The position numbers were made by a program, and so were the translations under genes. This document shows, in pieces, positions 9,175-17,824 of a stretch of 64,000 nt of DNA. Origin of the DNA: Peribacillus huizhouensis (GTDB lineage: Bacteria; Bacillota; Bacilli; Bacillales; DSM-1321); contig NZ_JACJHX010000013.1 of assembly GCF_014138605.1 (NCBI RefSeq), forward strand, positions 62,001 to 126,000, written 5' to 3'. How positions within the stretch are numbered: the stretch's first letter is position 1; the number at the start of each line of letters is the position of its first letter. The notes below the pieces were generated by a model that saw only the letters and a program-made list of their open reading frames with translations, was not told the DNA's origin and did no database searches.

Positions 9175-9876
9175 ATGAAATACGAAATCATATTGTTCGA
9201 TGTTGATGATACATTGTTCGACTTTAGTATGTCGGAAAAAAGGGCATTACATAATACTTTTGTAGAATTTGGATTACCTACAGGATTTTCGGATTATGGA
9301 GTCAACTACAAAGAAATAAGTAACATATTATGGAGTGAATTGGAACAGGGGATAACCACTTTATCAGAACTACGAGTTGAGAGATTTAGGAGGTTGTTCC
9401 TTGCCTATGATCTTGAAATCGATGCAGATACGTTTAGCAGTGCATATCTTGGGTATTTGGGAAAAGAAGTGCATCTGGTATCAGGAGCTGAAGAATTATG
9501 TGGAAATCTTGTCAGTTGTCGGTTAGCTATTATTACAAACGGATTCAAAGATGTGCAGACAGCAAGAATCGAAAGTTCTCCTCTCTGTAATACTTTTGAA
9601 CATATTATTATTTCTGAAGAAACAGGATTTCAGAAACCCGAAAAGGGGATTTTCGATTATGCATTTTCTAAGCTACAGATATCAGATAAAGCTAAAGTGT
9701 TAATCGTGGGCGATTCTTTAACCTCTGATATTCAAGGGGGGATAAATTACGGGATTGACACCTGTTGGTATAACCCACATCTTAAGGAAAATAATATAGG
9801 AATTCAGCCAACCTATGAAATCCGTGAGCTGATGGATCTTATAGAAATTGTAGGCGTAGGGGAGAAGATGGGGTAA
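9175..9876 (+). CDS. yfnB: HAD-superfamily phosphatase, YjjG/YfnB type
   Basis: A 233-residue cytosolic hydrolase of the pyrimidine-5'-nucleotidase branch. All four HAD motifs are present: DVDDTLFDF near the N-terminus (nucleophile and acid aspartates), IITNG, the lysine in QKPEKGIFDYA and VGDSLTSDIQGG. ATG 9175 is used because GGAGG sits eight bases before it; the in-frame ATG at 9163 overlaps that site. YjjG relatives dephosphorylate non-canonical nucleotides. Stands alone; a hairpin follows at 9949. Confidence 0.85.
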   Translation: MKYEIILFDVDDTLFDFSMSEKRALHNTFVEFGLPTGFSDYGVNYKEISNILWSELEQGITTLSELRVERFRRLFLAYDLEIDADTFSSAYLGYLGKEVHLVSGAEELCGNLVSCRLAIITNGFKDVQTARIESSPLCNTFEHIIISEETGFQKPEKGIFDYAFSKLQISDKAKVLIVGDSLTSDIQGGINYGIDTCWYNPHLKENNIGIQPTYEIRELMDLIEIVGVGEKMG

Positions 9877-9948
9877 AACAAAAAACAATTCTTCCAAGCT
9901 AGGAATAAATGAAATTGCTGTACTGAAAGCGATCCCTTCAAACTAAAA

Positions 9949-9979
9949 GGTGAGCAAGTACCAAAGTACCTTGCTCACC
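9949..9979. terminator. hairpin between yfnB-like gene and guaC
   Basis: GGTGAGCAAGTAC pairs with GTACCTTGCTCACC around a tiny loop. The T-run is weak, but the position between two converging genes suits a shared terminator. Confidence 0.55.
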
Positions 9980-10034
9980 AAATCGTAAAATAGACTATTC
10001 TAAATTCAATTAATTTCAAAATGATTTAGAATTA

Positions 10035-11018
10035 TTAATATACTTTATCACCGTTAAATATTGAATTCTTAACTACGACATAATCCACATTGCGAATTGC
10101 ATCTAACTTATTTCCACCAGCATAAGAAATAGAGGATTGAAGATCTTGTTCCATTTCTTTTAGCGTATCTTCTAAAGCACCCTTGTGCTCCATTAACATT
10201 TTCTTGCCTTCTACATTTTTCTTTTCGCCTTTTTGAAATTCCGAAGCGGAACCAAAGTACTCTTTATAAAGCTTTCCGTCTTTTTCAATTGTTTTTCCTG
10301 GCGATTCTTCATGTCCAGCAAATAATGAGCCAATCATGACCATTGATGCACCAAATCTTACTGATTTAGCTATATCACCATGTGTACGAATTCCTCCGTC
10401 AGCAATAATCGGCTTGCTTGCTGCCTTTGCACACCAACGTAGTGCAGCTAATTGCCACCCACCAGTTCCAAATCCAGTTTTAATCTTAGTAATACATACT
10501 TTCCCAGGTCCAATTCCAACTTTTGTCGCATCTGCACCAGCATTTTCTAGTTCTCTTACTGCTTCTGGAGTTCCAACATTTCCTGCAATAACAAAACTTT
10601 GAGGTAAGTGTTTCTTAATATGTTGAATCATCTCAATCACTGCATTGGAATGACCGTGTGCAATATCAATGGTAATATATTCCGGTGAAAGCTGTTCATC
10701 TGATAGTTGTTGGATGAAATCATATTCTTCATCTTTAATTCCAACACTTATAGATGCGAATAATCCACGTGATTTCATATCTTTAATAAAAGATAGTCGT
10801 TTTTCTGGTTCAAAACGATGCATTACATAGAAATAATCATTTTCTGCTAAATAAATGGCGATTTTTTCGTCTATAATAGTTTGCATATTTGCAGGAACAA
10901 CAGGTAACTTAAATGTATGTCCGCCTAATGTTACAGAAGTATCACATTCAGAACGGCTATTTACTATACATTTTGCAGGAATTAATTGAATATCTTCATA
11001 ATCAAATACATTTTCCAT
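10035..11018 (-). CDS. guaC: GMP reductase
   Basis: This 327-residue enzyme converts GMP to IMP with NADPH, releasing ammonia, in purine salvage. It belongs to the IMPDH/GMPR barrel family; the catalytic cysteine loop [17 protein letters not shown] and the phosphate-binding segments [10 protein letters not shown] and [14 protein letters not shown] are intact, and there is no CBS domain, as expected for GMPR. The length equals the Bacillus enzyme. A PurR-box-like pair lies upstream of the start (11032-11076), consistent with PurR control known for guaC in B. subtilis. Confidence 0.93.
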   Translation of the reverse strand: MENVFDYEDIQLIPAKCIVNSRSECDTSVTLGGHTFKLPVVPANMQTIIDEKIAIYLAENDYFYVMHRFEPEKRLSFIKDMKSRGLFASISVGIKDEEYDFIQQLSDEQLSPEYITIDIAHGHSNAVIEMIQHIKKHLPQSFVIAGNVGTPEAVRELENAGADATKVGIGPGKVCITKIKTGFGTGGWQLAALRWCAKAASKPIIADGGIRTHGDIAKSVRFGASMVMIGSLFAGHEESPGKTIEKDGKLYKEYFGSASEFQKGEKKNVEGKKMLMEHKGALEDTLKEMEQDLQSSISYAGGNKLDAIRNVDYVVVKNSIFNGDKVY

Positions 11019-11031
11019 GGTTTACACCCCT

Positions 11032-11076
11032 AAATCCGAATATTGAAGTTTGGATAATTTAAAATTATTCGTCCAA
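11032..11076 (-). promoter_or_regulatory. candidate PurR box pair upstream of guaC
   Basis: On the plus strand AAATCCGAATATT (11032-11044) fits the PurBox consensus AWWWCCGAACWWT except for one base; an inverted, weaker half (ATTATTCG) lies at 11064-11071. The gap between boxes, about 19 bases, is slightly longer than the usual 16-17. Assignment rests on the consensus and on guaC being a known PurR target elsewhere. Confidence 0.4.
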
Positions 11077-11253
11077 ATGGTAATGTACCTTATTTTTATC
11101 ATTATGTCAAAGGTTTAATACCATATTATGTACATGGCATATAGAAATTTAATAAACTTCATGTAAAGAATGATTTCCTATTGAGATCTAGAGTAAAAAT
11201 CTTAATAATGTAAAACTTAACTTAGTAGGTATTATGAAGGAAAAGGTGATGGC

Positions 11254-11517
11254 ATGGAACTGGATAACGAAAACCGTACGTATAATGCTGGTGATATTGT
11301 ATATGTTTTTTATCGGAACCCGCACACACAGGATGTAACAAATATTCAGGAAGCAGCGGTAGTAATGAACCCTGAGAATCCACAAGAGTTAGCTTTGTTT
11401 CTCTATGAAACATACTATCCATTATCAAATGAATTAGCTGTTTATACTTCAATCGAACAAGCTGAACAAGACTATCAGTATTATTTCGGAGATGTTTCAG
11501 AGGGGCCGTTGGAATGA
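11254..11517 (+). CDS. splA: transcriptional regulator of the spl operon
   Basis: An 87-residue protein resembling Bacillus SplA, the TRAP-like negative regulator that limits expression of the photoproduct lyase gene. The start follows AAGGAAAAGGTGATGGC. The protein contains AGDIVYVFYRNPHTQDVTNI and a downstream YPLSNELAVYTSIEQAEQDY segment. Its stop overlaps the splB ATG, the tight coupling seen in B. subtilis. It should be expressed in the developing forespore. Confidence 0.85.
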   Translation: MELDNENRTYNAGDIVYVFYRNPHTQDVTNIQEAAVVMNPENPQELALFLYETYYPLSNELAVYTSIEQAEQDYQYYFGDVSEGPLE

Positions 11518-12539
11518 AGCCGTTTACACCCAAGCTCATCTATTTTGAACCGAAGGCACTGGACTATCCATTAGGAAAAGAACTTAAAGAGAAATTTGAA
11601 AAAATGGATGTTGAGATTCGCTATACGACTTCCCATAATCAAGTAAGAAATCTTCCTGGTGAAAATGATTTTCAAAGATACCGTGTAGCAAAATCCACAC
11701 TAGTCGTTGGAATTAGAAAAACGCTTAAATTTGACACATCAAAACCATCTGCAGAGTATGCCATTCCTTTTGCAACAGGTTGTATGGGTCATTGTCATTA
11801 TTGCTATTTGCAAACAACAATGGGGAGCAAACCATATATTCGTACATATGTAAATGTAGATGAAATTTTGGAAGCTGCTGATAAATATATGGAGGAAAGA
11901 GCACCTGAGATAACGAGGTTTGAAGCAGCTTGTACATCCGATATTGTTGGTATCGATCACTTGACTCATTCATTAAAACGAGCCATTGAACATTTTGGCG
12001 AATCGGAGTATGGAAAATTGAGATTTGTTACGAAATTTCACCATGTAGATCATTTACTGGATGCAAAGCATAACGGAAAAACGAGATTTCGTTTCAGTAT
12101 TAACGCAGATTATGTTATTAAAAATTTCGAACCAGGCACTTCTCCATTAGAAAAACGTTTAGAGGCGGCAGGGAAAGTAGCAAGAGCTGGGTACCCACTT
12201 GGGTTTATAGTTGCCCCGATATATCTTCATGAAGGATGGCAGGAGGGGTATTATCATATGTTTGAGCGTCTTGAAGCGGAACTGCCATTAGAAGCTAAAA
12301 AAGATTTAACTTTTGAATTCATTCAACATCGATTTACAAAGCCTGCCAAGAAAGTAATCGAAAAAAATTACCCCATGACAAAATTAGAATTAGATGAAGA
12401 AAAGCGAAGATATAAGTGGGGGAAATATGGAATCGGAAAATACATCTATCAAAAAGAGGAAGAAGAGGATATAAAAAATCATCTTTATACTTATATGGAA
12501 AAATTTTTTCCGAATGCCAAATTGGAATATTTCACCTAA
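11514..12539 (+). CDS. splB: spore photoproduct lyase (radical SAM)
   Basis: A 341-residue radical SAM enzyme that reverses the spore photoproduct thymine dimer in DNA during germination. The cluster-binding motif C90-M-G-H-C94-H-Y-C97 and the conserved cysteine C140 (in FEAACTSDIVGID), needed for hydrogen transfer, are both present. Length and spacing match B. subtilis SplB (342 residues). Translated from an ATG overlapping the splA stop. A marker that the host forms endospores. Confidence 0.95.
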   Translation: MKPFTPKLIYFEPKALDYPLGKELKEKFEKMDVEIRYTTSHNQVRNLPGENDFQRYRVAKSTLVVGIRKTLKFDTSKPSAEYAIPFATGCMGHCHYCYLQTTMGSKPYIRTYVNVDEILEAADKYMEERAPEITRFEAACTSDIVGIDHLTHSLKRAIEHFGESEYGKLRFVTKFHHVDHLLDAKHNGKTRFRFSINADYVIKNFEPGTSPLEKRLEAAGKVARAGYPLGFIVAPIYLHEGWQEGYYHMFERLEAELPLEAKKDLTFEFIQHRFTKPAKKVIEKNYPMTKLELDEEKRRYKWGKYGIGKYIYQKEEEEDIKNHLYTYMEKFFPNAKLEYFT

Positions 12540-12589
12540 CAAATGATTTTTCCTCTGATTTTAGTTTACTAAATAGAATATAGTAAATT

Positions 12590-12658
12590 CCCTCAGAACA
12601 AGTTAATTAACATTTTACGTGGAAAACGTACAGAACTTTTGTTTTGAGGGTATTTTTG
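12590..12658 (+). terminator. probable terminator after splB
   Basis: CCCTCAGAAC pairs imperfectly with GTTTTGAGGG across a 40-base interior that holds its own small inverted repeat, followed by TATTTTTGTT. Confidence 0.5.
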
Positions 12659-12659
12659 T

Positions 12660-12916
12660 TCCGAATATCATTTTAAAAGGATGTTCTCTTTTCTTGCAGG
12701 TATTACGCTATCAGAAAACATTCATGATAGGCTCGCTTGTCTGATGAAACCACTACTTTAGCCATTTAAGACAAATTGTACCCACAGAGGCTCCAAGTCA
12801 AGGTTTTAAACGCTTATCAATGGATACAAATAAACAAAGATAAAAGGTCCACTATCCCAAAAATTCGCTGGCGATGCTGTATATAGTCAGTTTTAAGTTC
12901 AATAAAAGAAAAGTTA
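12660..12916. other. non-coding stretch
   Basis: No gene supported. Short coding-like scraps are too brief to identify. Confidence 0.4.
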
Positions 12917-12963
12917 TTGACAAAAAAAATGATAAGTATTATTATTATCTCATATTCAAGATA
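12917..12963 (+). promoter_or_regulatory. sigma-A promoter with MhqR-type operator
   Basis: TTGACA (12917-12922), a 17-base spacer and TATTAT (12940-12945) form a textbook vegetative promoter. Immediately downstream TATCTCATATTCAAGATA (12946-12963) is a palindrome of the MhqR operator type. GATAAGTATTATTATTATC (12931-12949) also matches 15 of 19 positions of the Fur box consensus, so iron control is a second possibility. The site sits just ahead of the MarR pseudogene. Confidence 0.65.
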
Positions 12964-12997
12964 ATTTAATTCGAGATTCTAGGGGGAGGTTCAATTA

Positions 12998-13485
12998 ATG
13001 GAGGTTAACTGCGATAATTTGCCTTTTCTGATATTAATGCAAACATCTAAAGCAATTCATGATCGTATAAAGGAAGAAAAGGCAAAAAAATATGCTTGGT
13101 ATTACAGAATTTTCTGATTTCCTATTTTAGAGGTACTTTATCAAAAAGGAAACAAACAATTCGACAAATTGGAAATGGCATACCGATCTCAAGTGGTTCG
13201 ATGACCTATGTTATAGATAAGCTAGAACAAAAGGGTGTATTAAGCCAAAATGCCTTTACAGTTGACCGCAGTAAGATACATGTTAGATTAACTGATGATG
13301 GAAATGAATTGATGAATGAAATCATGCCGAAATATCATGAGTTAGTTGATAATATGTTTGATTCATTAAATTCTGATGAGGCAGAGACATTGGTGAATCT
13401 TTTGAAAAAAGTAAGGAATAAAGTTAAAAATGCTTTTTGGTATCTCGAATTCAAGATAAAATATTTTAGGAGGATTTTAATATGA
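12998..13485 (+). pseudogene. mhqR: MarR-family repressor, MhqR type, frameshifted
   Basis: GGGGGAGGTTCAATTA precedes ATG 12998, which begins MEVNCDNLPFLILMQTSKAI and KEEKAKKYAW before failing at a stop near 13120. Further pieces of the same protein lie in other frames: LGITEFS, then FPILEVLYQKG, then TIRQIGNGIPISSGSMTYVI with the recognition helix, continuing to 13485. At least three frameshifts separate the blocks, so no functional repressor is expected. In Bacillus MhqR represses quinone-detoxification genes like those that follow. The final 15 or so codons overlap an intact operator, so the original stop may also be lost. Confidence 0.8.
13441..13458 (+). promoter_or_regulatory. MhqR-type operator upstream of doxX
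   Basis: TATCTCGAATTCAAGATA is a near-perfect palindrome and the best match in the window to the MhqR operator described in B. subtilis. It lies 24 bases before the doxX start, inside the end of the MarR pseudogene. Confidence 0.7.
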
Positions 13486-13877
13486 TAAACATTGGTTTAT
13501 TAATAATTCGTTTGGTAATTGGCGTATTGTTCATCGGGCACGGTGCTCAAAAATTGTTTGGTTGGTTCGGTGGTTATGGGTTGAAAGGAACCGGTGGATG
13601 GTTTGAATCCATTGGCATGAAACCAGGAGTAACAATGGCTCTTTTCGCAGGGTTAGCAGAACTTATTGGAGGACTTTTGTTTGCTTTAGGACTATTAACG
13701 CCACTTGCAGGAATTATGATTGCAGGAACTATGTTAATGGCTATCGTAAAAGTGCATGCCCCAAATGGATTATGGGCAACAGTTAATGGATATGAATACA
13801 ACTTAACTTTGCTTGCAGTTGCTATTGGTATAGCTTTGGTTGGTCCCGGTCAATATGCTTTAGATGCACTCTTATAA
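13482..13877 (+). CDS. mhqP: DoxX-family membrane protein, MhqP type
   Basis: A 131-residue membrane protein with four hydrophobic helices and the DoxX start LIIRLVIGVLFIGHGAQKLFGWFGG. AGGAGG ends eight bases before the ATG. In B. subtilis the homologous YdfP/MhqP belongs to the MhqR regulon with ring-cleaving dioxygenases. Here it is preceded by a strong MhqR-type operator and followed by an MhqD-like hydrolase and two dioxygenases, which supports the same assignment. Biochemical activity of DoxX proteins is not well defined; a redox role near quinones is inferred. Confidence 0.8.
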   Translation: MINIGLLIIRLVIGVLFIGHGAQKLFGWFGGYGLKGTGGWFESIGMKPGVTMALFAGLAELIGGLLFALGLLTPLAGIMIAGTMLMAIVKVHAPNGLWATVNGYEYNLTLLAVAIGIALVGPGQYALDALL

Positions 13878-13882
13878 TAAAA

Positions 13883-13901
13883 TATCTCAAATTAAAGATT
13901 A
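13883..13901 (+). promoter_or_regulatory. degenerate third MhqR-type operator
   Basis: TATCTCAAATTAAAGATTA keeps both half-site cores (TATCT and AGAT) of the two upstream operators. It lies just after doxX and 150 bases before the mhqD-like gene. Weaker match. Confidence 0.4.
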
Positions 13902-14051
13902 TATACATGTAAAATGAAAATACTCGACATGTGTTAGGCAATTTCAAATGGGCAAAATAAGGTAGATAGGTTAACTGGAACAAATATTTTACCTTTTGTA
14001 GTTAGTCTTTGTGAGGAGAGTATCTTCTTTGTTTTGAAAGGGGAAAAAATA

Positions 14052-14669
14052 ATGAAACATATATTTCAAAAATGGACGAATCCATTAAAACCTACTTTTT
14101 TATTGCTTCATGGTACTGGCGGAAATGAGCTAGACCTCTTACCTATTGCAGGAAAAATTGATAAGGAAGCTTCAATATTAAGTGTCCGTGGGAATGTATT
14201 GGAAAATGGAATGCCTCGTTTCTTCCGAAGATTAGCAGAGGGAGTATTTGATGAAGAGGATCTGAAATTTCGAACAAAAGAATTAAATGAGTTTCTTGAC
14301 GAAACAGCACAAAAATATAATTTTGACCGAAATAATATTTTTGCAATCGGCTACTCAAATGGTGCAAATATCGCCGCTAGTTTATTATTTCACTATCAAA
14401 ATGCTTTAAAGGGTGCTATTCTTCATCATCCGATGGTACCGATAAAAGGCATGGACCTTCCTGATTTATCAGGAAAATCAGTATTTATTACAGCAGGAAC
14501 CAACGATCCATTAATTTCACCATTGGAATCAGTTGAACTGCAATCGTTATTAGAAAAAGCTGAGGCAAGCGTAGAGCTTCATTGGGAAAATAGGGGACAT
14601 CAATTGACCATTGAAGAAGTAGAATCCGCAGCTGAATGGTATACAAAGATTGTGACAGGAGTGAAATGA
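14052..14669 (+). CDS. mhqD: alpha/beta hydrolase, carboxylesterase MhqD type
   Basis: A 205-residue serine hydrolase. The oxyanion segment LLLHGTGGNELDLLPIA, the nucleophile elbow GYSNGAN, the aspartate region AGTNDPLISP and the histidine in ENRGHQLT make up the catalytic set. ATG 14052 follows AAAGGGGAAAAAATA; the longer in-frame GTG/TTG option at 14034 overlaps this site. It is the counterpart of B. subtilis MhqD and is followed after one base by a dioxygenase, so it is operonic. Likely cleaves ester or lactone products of quinone breakdown. Confidence 0.85.
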   Translation: MKHIFQKWTNPLKPTFLLLHGTGGNELDLLPIAGKIDKEASILSVRGNVLENGMPRFFRRLAEGVFDEEDLKFRTKELNEFLDETAQKYNFDRNNIFAIGYSNGANIAASLLFHYQNALKGAILHHPMVPIKGMDLPDLSGKSVFITAGTNDPLISPLESVELQSLLEKAEASVELHWENRGHQLTIEEVESAAEWYTKIVTGVK

Positions 14670-14670
14670 G

Positions 14671-15639
14671 ATGGAACTTTTAGGACTACATCATGTATCA
14701 ATATTGACAGGAAAAGCGGAAAAAAATTATGAATTTTATACAAAAATTTTAGGAATGAGATTGGTAAAGAAAACAGTTAACCAAGATAATACAGAATCCT
14801 ATCATCTTTTCTATGCTGACGCGGAAGGAACCCCAGGAACTGAAGTTACGTTCTTTGACATTCCTCATCTTGCACAAACATACAGAGGAACTTCAGATAT
14901 TTCTACTGTATCATTAAGGGTTAGAAATTCAGATTCATTGTTATTTTGGAAAGAACGTTTTAAAAAATTTGGGGTTGAACATGATGATATTCAAAAAAGA
15001 GCAAATCGTGATACATTGGCTTTTAGAGATTTCGAGGGGACACGCTTAATACTGGTAGCCGATAACGGTGAAAAAGGTGTGAGAGCTGGGATCCCTTGGA
15101 AAAAAGATGACATTGCACAGGAAGATGCCATTATTGGTTTAGGGCCTGTAACCCTCACAGTCGCAATTGCAGAACCAACTATCGGTGTTTTAACAGAAGT
15201 TATGGGTTTTCGATTTGCCGGTTCTTATCCTTCACTTGAAGGGGAATATCCAGATATATTGATTTATGTAACTGGAGAAGGCGGCAGCGGTGCGGAAGTT
15301 CATATTGAAACAAGACCCGATTTGCCAAGAGTCCGCTTAGGTCGTGGAGGTGTTCACCATGTTGCCTTCCGTGTTCCGAATGAGGAAGAATATGATCAAT
15401 GGGCAGAGCGTTTGAAAGAATACAGGTTACCGAATTCAGGGAAAGTGGAACGGTATTACTTCAAGGCATTATATTTCAGGGAACCCAATGGCATCTTATT
15501 TGAATTATCAACGGATACACCAGGATTTGCGACAGATGAACCAATGGAAACAATGGGGGAAAAACTGGCACTTCCACCATTTTTGGAACCAAATCGAAAA
15601 GAGATAGAGGAAAAATTACGACCATTATTCTTAAAATAA
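14671..15639 (+). CDS. ring-cleaving dioxygenase, MhqO/MhqE type (first copy)
   Basis: A 322-residue enzyme with two VOC modules (LLGLHHVSILTGKAEKNYEF at the start, VHHVAFRVPNEEEYDQWAER in the second half, and LYFREPNGILFELSTDTPGF near the end). Metal ligands are the histidine in LHHVS/VHHVAF and the glutamate in LFELS. Such enzymes open hydroquinone or catechol rings and protect against quinones. Starts two bases after the hydrolase stop with translational coupling. About 45 per cent identical by eye to the next gene, so the pair is a tandem duplication. Confidence 0.88.
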   Translation: MELLGLHHVSILTGKAEKNYEFYTKILGMRLVKKTVNQDNTESYHLFYADAEGTPGTEVTFFDIPHLAQTYRGTSDISTVSLRVRNSDSLLFWKERFKKFGVEHDDIQKRANRDTLAFRDFEGTRLILVADNGEKGVRAGIPWKKDDIAQEDAIIGLGPVTLTVAIAEPTIGVLTEVMGFRFAGSYPSLEGEYPDILIYVTGEGGSGAEVHIETRPDLPRVRLGRGGVHHVAFRVPNEEEYDQWAERLKEYRLPNSGKVERYYFKALYFREPNGILFELSTDTPGFATDEPMETMGEKLALPPFLEPNRKEIEEKLRPLFLK

Positions 15640-15657
15640 ATTTTGGAGGAATATATA

Positions 15658-16635
15658 ATGAACCATCTAAAAGGAATACACCATGTAACAGCTATTACAA
15701 GTAGTGCAGAAAAGAACTATGAATTTTTCACTTATGTTTTAGGTATGCGTTTGGTTAAAAAAACGGTAAATCAAGATGATATTCAAACTTATCATTTATT
15801 CTTTGCAGATGATAAAGGTAGCGCAGGCACAGACATGACTTTCTTTGACTTTCCCGGCATACCTAAAGGCGTACATGGTACAAATGAGATTTCAAAGTCA
15901 TCTTTCCGTGTACCGAGTGATGAAGCATTAGACTATTGGGTAAAACGTTTTGATCGTTTAGAAGTGAAACATACTGGAATCAAAGAGCAATTTGGCAAGA
16001 AAACACTCTCTTTCATTGATTTTGATGAACAGCAATATCAATTGATTTCAGATGAATTCAACCAAGGTGTGAAATCTGGCACACCATGGCAAAAAGGTCC
16101 AATCCCACTGAAATATGCAATTACTGGTTTAGGACCTATATTTGTCCGTATTTCGAACTTTGATTACTTTAAAGGAATGATGGAAAAAGTCCTATTATTT
16201 AAAGAGACAGATAAAGAAGGGTCATTCCATTTATTTGAAGTAGGGGAAGGCGGGAATGGTGCCTCGATCATTGTAGAATATAATGCCATTCTTCCTGAAG
16301 CCCGGCAAGGTTTTGGTACGGTGCACCATGCCGCATTACGTGTAGAGGATCGCTCTGTTTTAGAAGAATGGATTGAACGAATGAGTAGTTTTGGAATCCA
16401 TACATCCGGATATGTAAATCGTCACTTTTTTGAGTCATTATACGCAAGAGTTGCACCGCAAATTTTATTTGAGTTTGCTACAGATGGTCCTGGTTTTATG
16501 GGAGATGAACCTTATGAAACGCTTGGGGAAAAATTATCTCTACCTCCATTCTTAGAGCCTAAACGTGCAGAAATAGAAAAATTAGTTCGCCCAATTGATA
16601 CAGTGAGAAGTACAAAGGAATTCATCAAAGAATAA
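15658..16635 (+). CDS. ring-cleaving dioxygenase, MhqO/MhqE type (second copy)
   Basis: A 325-residue paralogue of the preceding enzyme: GIHHVTAITSSAEKNYEF, MRLVKKTVNQDD and VHHAALRVEDRSVLEEWIER correspond block by block. One difference is notable: in the last VOC motif this copy reads ARVAPQILFEFATDGPGF where the first has FREPNGILFELSTDTPGF. The metal-binding glutamate is kept. ATG 15658 follows TTGGAGGAATATATA. Last gene of the mhq-like operon. Confidence 0.88.
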   Translation: MNHLKGIHHVTAITSSAEKNYEFFTYVLGMRLVKKTVNQDDIQTYHLFFADDKGSAGTDMTFFDFPGIPKGVHGTNEISKSSFRVPSDEALDYWVKRFDRLEVKHTGIKEQFGKKTLSFIDFDEQQYQLISDEFNQGVKSGTPWQKGPIPLKYAITGLGPIFVRISNFDYFKGMMEKVLLFKETDKEGSFHLFEVGEGGNGASIIVEYNAILPEARQGFGTVHHAALRVEDRSVLEEWIERMSSFGIHTSGYVNRHFFESLYARVAPQILFEFATDGPGFMGDEPYETLGEKLSLPPFLEPKRAEIEKLVRPIDTVRSTKEFIKE

Positions 16636-16703
16636 AAGGAAAAATATTAAACCAAGCAGATATTTACGAAGAAAAGTGGAAACCTTAAGTAGGAAATCCG
16701 TAC

Positions 16704-17078
16704 ATGAATATGGAAAGAATAAATTTAATCCCTTTTAAAACCATTATCAACGATTTAGTTACGGTAGCTGCACCTGTAACTATTATCCAGACTTTAGCGA
16801 AACTATTACTGTTAACATTAGCGTTCGCTATGCTTTCATTAGGAATTATAGTAAACAAATATAGAGTAGTTTTAACCATTTTTCTAACAACATTATTCAT
16901 CGAAACATATCAACTTCTCGATAATTTCATCGTTTCAGGATATGTGTATTCTGAGGGAGGTTCTCGTGCTATTGATATCGATGAGATTTTATTGAATACA
17001 ATGGCTGGATTAATTGGAATCGTATTGTTTATCATTTATAAAAAGTTGTTTTTACAAAATTCTTTATTAAAAAATTAG
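16704..17078 (+). CDS. VanZ-like membrane protein, possibly N-terminally truncated
   Basis: 124 residues with three membrane helices. The start NMERINLIPFKTI and the motif RAIDIDEILLNTMAGLIGIV are typical of the VanZ-like family, in which an N-terminal helix normally comes before the NLIPF element. The preceding sequence offers only a weak ribosome binding site (AAGTAGGAAATCCGTAC), so the 5' end may have been lost. VanZ-like proteins are linked to glycopeptide resistance or to unknown membrane functions. Confidence 0.65.
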   Translation: MNMERINLIPFKTIINDLVTVAAPVTIIQTLAKLLLLTLAFAMLSLGIIVNKYRVVLTIFLTTLFIETYQLLDNFIVSGYVYSEGGSRAIDIDEILLNTMAGLIGIVLFIIYKKLFLQNSLLKN

Positions 17079-17121
17079 GCCCACCAAAAACCAGTAATGC
17101 AATTATGGAACAAGAAGTAAA

Positions 17122-17170
17122 AGAGTGATACATATTATACATGACTAATATGTATCGCTCTTTATTTTTA
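17122..17170 (+). terminator. terminator after the VanZ-like gene
   Basis: AGAGTGATACATATT pairs with AATATGTATCGCTCT and is followed by TTATTTTTA. Confidence 0.85.
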
Positions 17171-17513
17171 ATGACTTTTCACAATTTAGGTCTTGATAAT
17201 TATAAAACCAATATAAAGATAATTGGTGGAGTTAGGTTAAGAAGCACCACTAAAAATGATCAATCTTTTTTCAAAATGGATTCTCTTTGTTTGCCATCAA
17301 ACATAGATTCAAACCATGTTTATAAAAAAGTTGCACCGTTTTACCTCTTTGGATATGGTTATCTAAAGGGGTGTTTTTTATAGTACATCTGAATTGAAAG
17401 GTGGATTAAGGAACTGTTGAATACAATAGAGTTGTTCCGTTAATTGGCCATTTAATTGAATATCAGTGATTGAATAAATATATAATTGTTTGTACATGAA
17501 GTGGGGAGTATAT
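17171..17513. other. non-coding stretch
   Basis: No gene seen. It includes a copy of a short recurring motif around 17437 (TTCCGTTAATTGGCCATTTA) that resembles the tails of intergenic repeats found from 45 to 63 kb. Confidence 0.35.
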
Positions 17514-17715
17514 ATGAACTTATACCTGAGTTTTCAGATTTGACCGATTATTTAAAGGAGTTAAATGTGGTTGACTATACACATGCCTTAATTCAAACAA
17601 AGGTCGATGAACTCTATGGAAACAAACCTTCAGAAATAGAAAAGGTTAAAGTAGTTTTTGAGATTGTATGAGATAATGTATGTTTTACTTTATATTGCTT
17701 TTGTATTTATCCTAG
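17514..17715 (+). pseudogene. transglutaminase-like protein, broken
   Basis: A strong ribosome binding site (AAGTGGGGAGTATAT) leads to ATG 17514, whose frame ends after nine codons. The conserved part is in another frame: LKELNVVDYTHALIQTKVDE and SEIEKVKVVFE, which is typical of the region just before the transglutaminase-like core. It then meets an in-frame TGA exactly where family members have an arginine (IV-stop-DNVCFTLY). The catalytic core is absent. Two lesions plus a deletion. Confidence 0.55.
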
Positions 17716-17824
17716 AATTTAATGAAGCGAACTACATTGCATTACATGAAAAAGGAAACTTTCATTCAAATGATTATAGAACAAGGCCTTTTGTCATTGG
17801 TATTTACAATAATACCAAGCGCCG

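Noticed and set aside
11188-11539. Two minus-strand frames across splA
   Set aside because: Overlap the well-supported splA gene; no start signals.
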